A stretch of DNA of 9,933 nt from Gammaproteobacteria bacterium (lineage in GTDB: Bacteria; Gemmatimonadota; Gemmatimonadetes; Longimicrobiales; Gaopeijiaceae): contig VYDD01000160.1 of the NCBI GenBank assembly GCA_009843625.1, forward strand, positions 1 through 9,933, given 5' to 3'. Under the pieces are notes generated by a model. That model was not told the DNA's origin and searched no databases. It saw only the letters and a list, made by a program, of their open reading frames with translations. This document shows, piece after piece, positions 1 through 6,454 of this stretch; the first letter of the stretch is position 1; every line of letters starts with the position of its first letter. The translations under genes were made by a program, and so were the position numbers.

Positions 1-115
1 CACAGCAGAAGACACGGGAGCGTCCACGCGACGAAAGAGGAGCGGACCTGGGGTCGATCGAGTGCGGGGTAGGTCATGGTGAGAGAACCGGTGCGGGTTG
101 CGTGCGTACAACGTA

Positions 116-152
116 GATGCATTAATGATATTGTATTCTCGTTATCATATCT
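116..152 (+). promoter_or_regulatory. AT-rich island, possible promoter region upstream of the DUF3299 gene
   Basis: This stretch is markedly AT-rich within otherwise GC-rich DNA. It holds a 6-bp inverted repeat, ATGATA at 125-130 and TATCAT at 143-148, separated by 12 bases. TATCAT could serve as a -10 element, but the hexamer 17 bases upstream (CATTAA, 120-125) is a poor -35, so no specific promoter can be assigned. Its place about 50-90 bases before the first plus-strand gene is what makes a regulatory role plausible. The promoter function is inference from composition and position. Confidence 0.35.
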
Positions 153-188
153 TGGTTCCCCGAAGGGCATCCTGGTTCCCCGAAGGGC
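153..188 (+). repeat. Two direct copies of a 16-bp repeat, period 20 bp
   Basis: TGGTTCCCCGAAGGGC occurs at 153-168 and again, identically, at 173-188, with ATCC between the copies. The 20-bp period is close to two helical turns, so both copies would face the same side of the DNA, as paired operator sites often do. Each copy also contains CCC-CGAA-GGG, which read on the minus strand is CCC-TTCG-GGG, a three-pair stem closing a UUCG-type loop. The second copy ends 15 bases before the GTG of the DUF3299 gene. A repressor site, an element in the 5' leader, or a simple local duplication are all possible. Confidence 0.6.
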
Positions 189-203
189 GAGGACCCCTGT
201 CAA

Positions 204-728
204 GTGCCAAAGCCGCGCTGCCGATTCCCGATTCGCTGGAGACCCCTCCAATTGGCCCTGGTCATCATGGGCGGCTGGCTTGCGCTCACGTCGGGCCCCC
301 GCTCCGTCCTGGCCGACCGGAGCGATGGAGTGAAGATCCGGGCGGCGAGTGTCCCGTCGGACTCCATCCAGGTGGATTGGCAGCTGCTGGCCTCCCTGGA
401 TTATCGCACGGGCGCGGTGTCCCGGGAACTCGAGTCGGTCGTGGGGCGAGAAGTGAAGGTACCCGGATACATGGTCCCCCTGGAGGATTGGGCCGGCGAG
501 GTCTCGGAGTTCCTCCTGGTCCCGTACGTCGGGGCCTGCGTGCACACCCCGCCCCCGCCCCCGAACCAATTGGTCTACGTCAGGATGGAGAACGGTCAAA
601 GCGTGCCCGTCTCCTTCTGGAATCCCGTCTGGATCCACGGCACCCTGACCGTGGAGAAGACGACGAACCAGTACGGATCAGTGTCCTTCAAGATGGCTGG
701 CACCTCGACTACGCCCTACGAGTGGTGA
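204..728 (+). CDS. Secreted DUF3299 domain protein
   Basis: This is a 174-residue exported protein of the DUF3299 family, whose biochemical role is unknown. The N-terminus has basic residues (RWR), a hydrophobic stretch at about 16-28 and a likely signal-peptidase site after SVLA at 37, so the mature protein should be periplasmic. Family hallmarks are all present: GYMVPLE at 88-94, FLLVPYVGACVHTPPPPPNQ at 103-122 with Cys112 and His114, and WIHGTL at 143-148. Cys112 and His114 look like metal ligands, but that is inference. The GTG at 204 is preferred because it gives a complete signal peptide and follows GAGGA at 189-193; an internal ATG at 267 would cut the signal short. Members elsewhere are, from memory, often encoded beside ABC transporter genes thought to act in metal handling; none is in this window. 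deoC begins 30 bases downstream on the same strand, without an obvious functional link. Confidence 0.85.
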   Translation: MPKPRCRFPIRWRPLQLALVIMGGWLALTSGPRSVLADRSDGVKIRAASVPSDSIQVDWQLLASLDYRTGAVSRELESVVGREVKVPGYMVPLEDWAGEVSEFLLVPYVGACVHTPPPPPNQLVYVRMENGQSVPVSFWNPVWIHGTLTVEKTTNQYGSVSFKMAGTSTTPYEW

Positions 729-758
729 CGAGCCGCAGCGTCGGGAATAACTTGGTGC

Positions 759-1850
759 ATGCCTGACGACATCACCTCCACCGGATCATCCGCCTTCGCC
801 CGCAGGGGGCGGCGGTCGCCCGCGACCCCGGAGACCCGCGATGGGCGTCCGTCCGCGCGCGACGTGCCGGTGCCCTCGGACGAAACCGCGCATTCCAACC
901 TAGCCCCCTGGAACCCGGGAACGCCGCTCGAGCTCGACTGGCTGCGCCATCTGCGCGTAAACCGGAGTGCCGCGGAGCGGCGCGGCGCTTCCCTGCCCGG
1001 CCGCAGGAGCGTGAAGCGCGAGTGGCAGGCGGCGTGGCTCCTGCGCGCGGTCACCTGCATCGACCTCACCACCCTCGCCGGAGATGACACCCCCGGGCGG
1101 GTGCACAGGCTGTGCGGCAAGGCCCGCAATCCCGTGCGGGCCGACCTGCTCGAAGCGGCGGGTGCGGCCGGGCTGCCCATCCAGGTCGCTTCCGTGTGCG
1201 TCTACCCGAGCATGGTCGCCACCGCGGTCGAGGTGCTTGCCGGGTCGGGGATACCCGTGGCGGCCGTGGCGGCGGGTTTCCCCGCCGGGCAGACGCCCTT
1301 CCCGGAGCGGCTCGACGAGATCCGGACGGCCGTGGCGGCCGGCGCCTCCGAGATCGACATCGTCATCAGCCGCGAGCTCGTCCTGCGCGGGCGCTGGGGC
1401 GACCTCTACGACGAGGTCGGCGCCTTCCGCGAGGCGGCCCGGGGCGCCCACCTGAAGACCATCATCGCCACCGGCGAACTCGCGACCCTCACCAACGTCG
1501 CGCGCGCCAGCCTGGTGTGCATGATGGCCGGGGCCGACTTCATCAAGACCTCTACGGGGAAGGAGAGGGTCAACGCCACCCTGCCCGTCGGCCTCACCAT
1601 GGTGCGCCAGATCCGCGCCTGGCGCGAGCGCACCGGTTACCGCGTGGGCTTCAAGCCCGCCGGCGGCATCGGCACCGCGAAGCAGGCACTCGTCTGGCTG
1701 GTGCTCCTGCGCGAGGAGCTGGGACCCAGCTGGATGCAGGCCGGGCTCTTCCGCTTCGGCGCCAGTTCCCTCCTGGGCGACATCGAACGCCAGATCGAGC
1801 ACTACGTTACGGGCCGCTATTCCGCCACCCATCGACACCCCATGGCCTGA
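759..1850 (+). CDS. deoC: Deoxyribose-phosphate aldolase (DERA)
   Basis: A class I aldolase that splits 2-deoxy-D-ribose 5-phosphate into D-glyceraldehyde 3-phosphate and acetaldehyde in deoxyribonucleoside breakdown; it acts in the cytoplasm. The TIM-barrel signature is intact: SVCVYP at 145-150, GFPAGQ at 173-178, EID ending at Asp200, KTIIATGEL at 233-241, FIKTSTGKE at 261-269 with the Schiff-base Lys263, and GFKPAGGI at 297-304 with the proton-relay Lys299. The KTIIATGEL and TSTGKE wording resembles the longer, eukaryote-like DERA branch more than the short E. coli type. At 363 residues it is longer than most bacterial DERAs (about 220-260). The first 50 or so residues are Arg/Ser/Pro-rich and match nothing I recognise, and no good ribosome-binding site precedes ATG 759. 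In-frame GTG codons at 864 and 870 are therefore alternative starts. The ALDH16-type gene starts 14 bases after its stop, consistent with one transcript. Confidence 0.95.
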   Translation: MPDDITSTGSSAFARRGRRSPATPETRDGRPSARDVPVPSDETAHSNLAPWNPGTPLELDWLRHLRVNRSAAERRGASLPGRRSVKREWQAAWLLRAVTCIDLTTLAGDDTPGRVHRLCGKARNPVRADLLEAAGAAGLPIQVASVCVYPSMVATAVEVLAGSGIPVAAVAAGFPAGQTPFPERLDEIRTAVAAGASEIDIVISRELVLRGRWGDLYDEVGAFREAARGAHLKTIIATGELATLTNVARASLVCMMAGADFIKTSTGKERVNATLPVGLTMVRQIRAWRERTGYRVGFKPAGGIGTAKQALVWLVLLREELGPSWMQAGLFRFGASSLLGDIERQIEHYVTGRYSATHRHPMA

Positions 1851-1864
1851 GCGAGTCCCGCCAC

Positions 1865-4321
1865 ATGCCTCAAGTCTCCGAGATCTTCAAGACCCTCGAA
1901 TACGGGCCCGCGCCGGAGAGCGCGGAGCGGGCGCAAGCCTGGCTCGACGAGCGCGGCCGCTCGTTCGGCCTGTTCATCGGCGGCGACTGGGTCGAAGGCG
2001 CGGACGGGGCAACGTTCGACACCGTCAATCCGGCGAACGGGACGGCGCTCGCGCGCATTACACAGGGAGGCCCCGACGACGTCGACCGGGCCGTGCGCGC
2101 AGCCCGCGCCGCCCAGGAGCCATGGGCGCGGCTCGGCGGTCACGCCCGGGCCCGTTTCCTCTACGCGCTGGCCCGCCGCATCCACCGGCACGCGCGCCTC
2201 TTCTCGGTCCTGGAGACGCTGGACAACGGCAAGCCCGTGCGCGAATCGCGCGACATCGACATCCCCCTCGTGGTGCGCCACTTCTATCACCACGCGGGAT
2301 GGGCGCAGCTGATGGATTCCGAGTTCCCGGACCAGGTCCCCGTGGGCGTCGCCGGCCAGATCATCCCCTGGAACTTCCCGCTGCTGATGCTCGCGTGGAA
2401 GATCGCGCCCGCGCTGGCCACCGGGAACACGGTGGTGCTCAAGCCCGCCGAGTTCACCCCCCTCACCGCCCTGCTCTTCGCCGAGATCTGCCGGGAAACC
2501 GAACTGCCCCCCGGAGTCGTGAACGTGGTGACGGGTGACGGCCGCACCGGTGCCGCCCTGGTGGCGCACCCCGATGTCGACAAGATCGCGTTCACCGGAT
2601 CCACGGAGGTGGGGCGCCTCATCCGCAGCCGGACGGCGGGCAGCGGCAAGCGTCTCTCGCTCGAACTGGGGGGCAAATCGCCCTTCATCGTCTACGAGGA
2701 CGCGGACCTGGACGGCGTAGTCGAGGGGGTCGTCGACGCCATCTGGTTCAACCAGGGACAGGTGTGCTGCGCGGGTTCGCGCATTCTGGTTCAGGAGGGG
2801 GTCGCGGAGGCGCTGGAGCGCAAGCTCAAGGCGCGCATGGAGATGCTGCGCATGGGAGATCCGCTGGACAAGGCGGTGGACATGGGCGCCATCATCGCGC
2901 CCGTGCAGCTCGAGAAGATCCGGCGGCTGGTGGACCGGGGCCGGCGGGATGGCGCCGACATCTGGCAGCCGTCGTGGAGCACGCCCGCGGAGGGGTACTT
3001 CTACCCGCCGACGCTGTGTACCCGGGTCGCGCCCGCGTCCGCCATCGCACAGGTCGAGATCTTCGGGCCGGTGGTGGTGATGATGACCTTCCGCACGCCG
3101 GAGGAGTCGGTTCGGCTCGCCAACGACACCCGCTACGGGCTCGCCGCCAGCATCTGGAGCGAGAACATCAACCTGGCGCTGGATGTCGCGCCGAAGGTGA
3201 AGGCGGGCACGGTGTGGATCAATTGCACCAACGTCTTCGACGCGGCCTCCGGGTTCGGCGGCTATCGCGAGAGCGGCTTCGGGCGCGAGGGTGGACGCGA
3301 GGGGCTCCACGAGTACCTGCGGCCCGCGTGGCAGGCGCGCGACGGGGCATCGACAAGGGAGAACGTCGGTGCCGTACCGCAAGAGGTCGCGGGCGAATCC
3401 GTTTCGTCGGAGGATGGGCGGCCGGGCGTACCGCCGGAGGACGCCAAGTCATCCCTTGCGGGCGACGCGATGCCGCGGGTGGACCGCACCACCAGGATGT
3501 ACATCGGGGGACGCCAGGCGCGGCCCGACGGCGGCTACACGATGCTCGTGCGCGGCGCTTCGGGCGAGGTGGTCGGGGACGTGGGCCGCGGCAACCGCAA
3601 GGACATCCGCAACGCGGTCGAGGCGGCGCGGCACGCCGGCGGATGGGCCGACCGCACCGCCCACAACCGCGCGCAGATCCTCTACTTCATCGCCGAGAAC
3701 CTCGCCGTGCGCGCATCCGAGTTCGCAGCCCGCATCCGGTCACTCACCGGCGAGAGCGCCGGGCGCGCGTCCGAGGAGGTCGATCTCTCGATCCGGCGGC
3801 TCTTCAGCTATGCGGCGCACGCGGACAAGTGGGACGGGCAGGTCCACCGCACGCCCTACCGGAACGTCACCCTCGCCATGCCGGAGAGCCTGGGGGTGGT
3901 CGCCATCGTGTGCCCACAGCGAAGCCCGCTGCTGGGCTTCGTCTCGCTGATCGCGCCCGCCATCGCAACCGGCAACACCGTGGTCGCCGTTCCCTCCGAA
4001 CGGTGGCCGCTCTCCGCCACCGACTTCTGCCAGGTTCTGGACACCTCCGACCTGCCCGGCGGGGTGGTCAACGTCGTTACGGGAGCGCATGCGGAGCTGG
4101 CGCCGGTGCTGGCCGCGCACGACGACGTGGACGCCATCTGGTACTTCGGCGCGGATACCGGGGTGGAGGAGGTCGAGCGCCTCTCCACGGGAAACATGAA
4201 GCAGACCTGGACGGAGACCGGCCTTCAGCGGCGATGGCGCACGCGCGAGCAGGGGGAAGGCGACGAATTCCTGCGCCGGGCGACGCAGGTCAAGAACATC
4301 TGGATACCCTACGGGGAATAG
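1865..4321 (+). CDS. ALDH16-type two-domain aldehyde dehydrogenase
   Basis: An 818-residue NAD(P)-dependent aldehyde dehydrogenase made of a complete catalytic ALDH domain (about 35-490), a polar linker (about 490-540) and a second, degenerate ALDH-like domain (about 540-818). This is the architecture and length of the ALDH16 family. Domain 1 is intact: PWNFP with oxyanion Asn170, KPAE with cofactor-binding Lys193, FTGSTEVG at 243-250, LELGG with general base Glu267, FNQGQVCCAGSR with catalytic Cys301, and EIFGPV with Glu398. Domain 2 repeats the N-terminal layout (YIGG at 546-549 mirrors FIGG at 37-40; ATGNTVV appears in both) but has lost the key residues: PWN becomes PQR, the cofactor Lys becomes Val709, and no Cys-containing catalytic segment follows. 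It closes with ATQVKNIWIPYGE, which I associate with ALDH16 C-termini. The open frame extends upstream to 1112 through deoC, but ATG 1865 begins a natural N-terminus. Directly after deoC, acetaldehyde is the likely physiological substrate, an inference from context. Confidence 0.92.
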   Translation: MPQVSEIFKTLEYGPAPESAERAQAWLDERGRSFGLFIGGDWVEGADGATFDTVNPANGTALARITQGGPDDVDRAVRAARAAQEPWARLGGHARARFLYALARRIHRHARLFSVLETLDNGKPVRESRDIDIPLVVRHFYHHAGWAQLMDSEFPDQVPVGVAGQIIPWNFPLLMLAWKIAPALATGNTVVLKPAEFTPLTALLFAEICRETELPPGVVNVVTGDGRTGAALVAHPDVDKIAFTGSTEVGRLIRSRTAGSGKRLSLELGGKSPFIVYEDADLDGVVEGVVDAIWFNQGQVCCAGSRILVQEGVAEALERKLKARMEMLRMGDPLDKAVDMGAIIAPVQLEKIRRLVDRGRRDGADIWQPSWSTPAEGYFYPPTLCTRVAPASAIAQVEIFGPVVVMMTFRTPEESVRLANDTRYGLAASIWSENINLALDVAPKVKAGTVWINCTNVFDAASGFGGYRESGFGREGGREGLHEYLRPAWQARDGASTRENVGAVPQEVAGESVSSEDGRPGVPPEDAKSSLAGDAMPRVDRTTRMYIGGRQARPDGGYTMLVRGASGEVVGDVGRGNRKDIRNAVEAARHAGGWADRTAHNRAQILYFIAENLAVRASEFAARIRSLTGESAGRASEEVDLSIRRLFSYAAHADKWDGQVHRTPYRNVTLAMPESLGVVAIVCPQRSPLLGFVSLIAPAIATGNTVVAVPSERWPLSATDFCQVLDTSDLPGGVVNVVTGAHAELAPVLAAHDDVDAIWYFGADTGVEEVERLSTGNMKQTWTETGLQRRWRTREQGEGDEFLRRATQVKNIWIPYGE

Positions 4322-4349
4322 GTCCGCCCGCCCCGTCTCCGAGCTGCCG

Positions 4350-4787
4350 CTAGTTGAAGGTGTAGGTGCAGATCAACTCGGGGACTACGTCCGACAGGAC
4401 GGATGCGACCTCGCAGATGGTCTCGTCGCGCACGGACAGTTGCAGGGTCACCTGTGGCGTCGCCTCCTCGTCCATGCCCCGGCCGACGCTGACGAAGATG
4501 CGAGCCCCGCCCCCCAGCTCGAGATCCGCCCGGTAACCCGGATCGACGGTTGAAGTGTCGGCCGAAACGACCTCTTCCCGGCGGTTGCCGAAGTTGTCCC
4601 AGATGTAGACGAACTGGTTCGACGTGACCAGGGTCAGGGGACCCGGACCCGGGCCCCCGATGACGATGCTTGCGGTCGTGGGGGCTTCGGTGGGTCCGTC
4701 CAGGATCGAGCAGGCCGTGAGCGCCGACACGCCGGCGACGACGGCGAAACATCTCATCCGCACCCGCTTTGCGGAGTATGCACTCAT
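4350..4787 (-). CDS. Small predicted lipoprotein, function unknown
   Basis: A 145-residue protein I do not recognise. It has a lipoprotein signal peptide: basic residues at 7-12, a hydrophobic core at about 14-24, and a lipobox LTAC ending at Cys26, so it should be lipid-anchored in the envelope. After a Thr/Pro-rich spacer and a GGPGPGP turn (44-50), the rest reads as alternating beta-strand sequence, suggesting a small beta-sandwich. Two late cysteines, Cys125 and Cys140, could form a disulfide near the C-terminus. The ATG at 4787 is supported by GAGGTGA ending five bases upstream, the clearest ribosome-binding site in the window. The gene converges on the dehydrogenase, with stops 28 bases apart and no evident terminator between. 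It lies 123 bases downstream of ridA on the same strand, so it may be read from its own promoter or as the distal end of that operon. Confidence 0.72.
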   Translation of the reverse strand: MSAYSAKRVRMRCFAVVAGVSALTACSILDGPTEAPTTASIVIGGPGPGPLTLVTSNQFVYIWDNFGNRREEVVSADTSTVDPGYRADLELGGGARIFVSVGRGMDEEATPQVTLQLSVRDETICEVASVLSDVVPELICTYTFN

Positions 4788-4791
4788 GGAA

Positions 4792-4798
4792 TCACCTC
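4792..4798 (-). promoter_or_regulatory. Ribosome-binding site of the 4787 lipoprotein gene
   Basis: On the minus strand the sequence reads GAGGTGA, then four bases (TTCC), then ATG at 4787. This strong Shine-Dalgarno match decides the start at 4787 over the in-frame ATG ten codons later (4757), which would leave a shorter signal peptide. Confidence 0.65.
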
Positions 4799-4833
4799 AT
4801 TGCAGGAGAACCGCGACGCGCGCGGGCACAATC

Positions 4834-4857
4834 GGGGTGGCACGCACGCCACCACCC
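4834..4857. other. Intergenic hairpin between ridA and the lipoprotein gene
   Basis: GGTGGC at 4836-4841 pairs perfectly with GCCACC at 4848-4853 around a six-base loop. In another register, GGGTGG (4835-4840) pairs with CCACCC (4852-4857). A second small stem, TGTCG/CGACA with a GATT loop, lies at 4864-4877. No T-run follows on either strand, so a standard intrinsic terminator is unlikely. It could act as an RNA processing or stabilising element between ridA and the lipoprotein gene, or be incidental in GC-rich DNA. Confidence 0.35.
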
Positions 4858-4910
4858 TAATCGTGTCGGATTCGACAGGGCTCCGCCAGTGCGCCGGGGA
4901 GCAGTTTCCC

Positions 4911-5297
4911 TCAGGAAAGCAGCGCGATGGCGTCGATTTCGACGCTCACGTTCCTGGGGAGCGCGCCCGCCTGCACGGTCGAGCGCGCCGGACGGTGGTC
5001 GCCGAAGTGCTCGGCGTAGACCTCGTTCATGGCGGCGAACTCGCCCATGTCCGCGAGGAAGACGGTCGTCTTGACTACGGTGGACAGCGACGCGCCCGAG
5101 GCCTCCAGCACGGCTGCCAGATTGCGCAGAACCTGATGCGTCTGTTCCTGGATGTCGCCCCTGAGCAGTTCGCCCGTCGATGGGACCAGCGGGATCTGCC
5201 CGGAGGCGAAGAGAAGTCCTCGCGCGGCGATCGCCTGGGAGTAGGGACCGATGGCCTTCGGGGCGCCGTCCGTGTGCACGACCGTTGTTTCGCTCAT
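4911..5297 (-). CDS. ridA: RidA / YjgF / YER057c family reactive imine deaminase
   Basis: A 128-residue enzyme of the usual family size. RidA hydrolyses the reactive enamine/imine intermediates (2-aminoacrylate, 2-aminocrotonate) released by PLP-dependent dehydratases, giving 2-oxoacids and ammonia and protecting other PLP enzymes from damage. Family motifs are complete: GPYSQA at 17-22, SGQIP at 32-36, KTTVFLADM at 76-84, NEVY at 91-94, PARST with the substrate-carboxylate Arg105, and Glu120 in VEIDAIA. With this Arg and Glu it belongs to the catalytically active RidA type rather than the inactive Rid subfamilies. The protein is cytoplasmic and expected to be a trimer. Its ATG overlaps the TGA of the upstream PLP enzyme gene (TGA at 5294-5296, ATG at 5295-5297 on the minus strand), implying translational coupling and joint function. 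Confidence 0.95.
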   Translation of the reverse strand: MSETTVVHTDGAPKAIGPYSQAIAARGLLFASGQIPLVPSTGELLRGDIQEQTHQVLRNLAAVLEASGASLSTVVKTTVFLADMGEFAAMNEVYAEHFGDHRPARSTVQAGALPRNVSVEIDAIALLS

Positions 5298-6454
5298 TGG
5301 GTGTCAGACTCCGTGGTGGATGCGGTTACGTGGCTGAGGTTCATCCGACTCCGCGACGCGACCCGTCCTCTTCCTTCGATGGGCCAGGTTTCGCAGCGGT
5401 CTCCTTCGTGTGCGATGACGCGGTCCTGCAGGTTCACCGAGACGCAGACGTGGTTCGGCAGCAGCCGCACCAGCTCGCCCACCCGCGGACGCCAGTCCGT
5501 GCTCGTGATGTCCAGCACGCCGTGCTCTTCCGAGAGGGCGACCACGCGCACCTCCGGCCGCCCGGCCAGGGCGGCGTATCCGATGCCGGCGGTGTCGTGC
5601 AGCTCCTTTGAGAGCGCCTTGGAGCCCGCGTCGACCACCGCCCGCCCGGGGACCGCAGTGCTCACCACCGTGGCGAGGATCGAGTAGGCGCACTCGCGAC
5701 CGCGAGCCACGCCCATGCCGGTCATGTCCAGGTCGTTGTAGATGACGGTGCCGGCCCGCACCTCGGTCAGGCGGGGAAGAAGGTGACTGTGCCAGAGCGT
5801 GGGGCTCGACCCGCCGCTGACGACCTCGGGCGCCAGGCCGGCCCCGTCGAGCGTTGCGCAGCAGGACTCGAGCCGCTCCGCGAGCGCACCGATCGCCTGC
5901 TCCTGCTCCGACACATGCGTGCGGATGTGCCCCGGGTAGAACATGATGCCCCGGTATTCCAGACCCTCCGCGTCGCGGGCGAGCGCCGCCAGCAGGCCGG
6001 CCTCCCGTGCCGTCTGCACCCCCGTTCGTCCCAGCCCCACATCCACCTCGACCAGGACACCTACCGTCCTTGCGGCCGCCCGCGCGGCCTCTGCCAGGCC
6101 CCGCAGCGCCACCTCCGAATCCAGGGCCACGGTCAGCGCGACCCGCTCGGGAAGCGCCATCAGCCGATCCAGCTTCCTCCTTCCGAGGGGCGGATAGGCG
6201 AGCAGCAGATCATCGCAGACCCGAGCCATGACCTCGGCTTCGTGCGGCGTGGCCACGGCGAGCCCCCGCGCACCGGCCTCCAGCTGGATGCGGGCGAGCG
6301 CGAGGCTCTTGTGGGTCTTCACGTGCGGGCGCCAGGCGATTCCGTGGCGCTCCGTGTAGGCGGCTACCCTGGCCGCGTTGGCGCGCGCCGTCGCCAGGTC
6401 CACGAGGGCGACCGGGGTCTCCGCGTCCGCGAGACCGGCGGGGATTACGCTCAA
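5294..6454 (-). CDS. PLP-dependent D-amino acid enzyme (D-serine dehydratase / D-threonine aldolase fold)
   Basis: A 386-residue fold-type III PLP enzyme with an alanine-racemase-like N-terminal barrel and a D-serine dehydratase-like C-terminal domain. Visible motifs are ETPVALVDL near the start, RPHVKTHK at 42-49 with the PLP lysine Lys46, MFYPGH at 171-176, the phosphate-binding SGGSSPT at 213-219, and LPNHVC at 332-337. The last supplies metal ligands His335 and Cys337. Characterised D-threonine aldolases use His-x-Asp, while D-serine and D-threo-3-hydroxyaspartate dehydratases use His-x-Cys, so a dehydratase-type activity on a D-hydroxy amino acid is favoured, though the substrate is unproven. 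The open frame reaches 7132, but residues before 6454 are a shadow of the tlpA-like gene. The TTG at 6454 overlaps that gene's TGA, follows GGAGG ten bases upstream, and starts just before the conserved N-terminus. The stop overlaps the ridA start by 4 bases. Confidence 0.88.
   Translation of the reverse strand: MSVIPAGLADAETPVALVDLATARANAARVAAYTERHGIAWRPHVKTHKSLALARIQLEAGARGLAVATPHEAEVMARVCDDLLLAYPPLGRRKLDRLMALPERVALTVALDSEVALRGLAEAARAAARTVGVLVEVDVGLGRTGVQTAREAGLLAALARDAEGLEYRGIMFYPGHIRTHVSEQEQAIGALAERLESCCATLDGAGLAPEVVSGGSSPTLWHSHLLPRLTEVRAGTVIYNDLDMTGMGVARGRECAYSILATVVSTAVPGRAVVDAGSKALSKELHDTAGIGYAALAGRPEVRVVALSEEHGVLDITSTDWRPRVGELVRLLPNHVCVSVNLQDRVIAHEGDRCETWPIEGRGRVASRSRMNLSHVTASTTESDTQ

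Noticed and set aside
1..77. Possible minus-strand gene start at 77 reading MTYPALDRPQVRSSFVAW and on into a hydrophobic stretch
   Set aside because: It is cut by the left edge after 25 codons, has no ribosome-binding site, and could be chance; the signal-like hydrophobic end is suggestive but not enough.
547..562. C-rich tract (CCCC G CCCCC G CCCCC), possible i-motif or minus-strand G-quadruplex
   Set aside because: Only three runs are present and the tract is fully explained by the conserved poly-proline motif of DUF3299.
1817..3382. Long minus-strand open frame of 521 codons opposite the ALDH16-type gene
   Set aside because: It mirrors the third-position GC bias of the real gene, has Arg/His/Gly-rich low-complexity translation and no family resemblance.
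4322..4349. Bidirectional terminator between the convergent dehydrogenase and lipoprotein genes
   Set aside because: The 28-base gap has no stable stem with a T-run on either strand.
2764..4353. Long plus-strand open frame of 529 codons inside the ALDH16-type gene
   Set aside because: Shadow in another frame: extremely Arg/Gly/Ala-rich, no motifs, while the overlapping frame has intact catalytic motifs.
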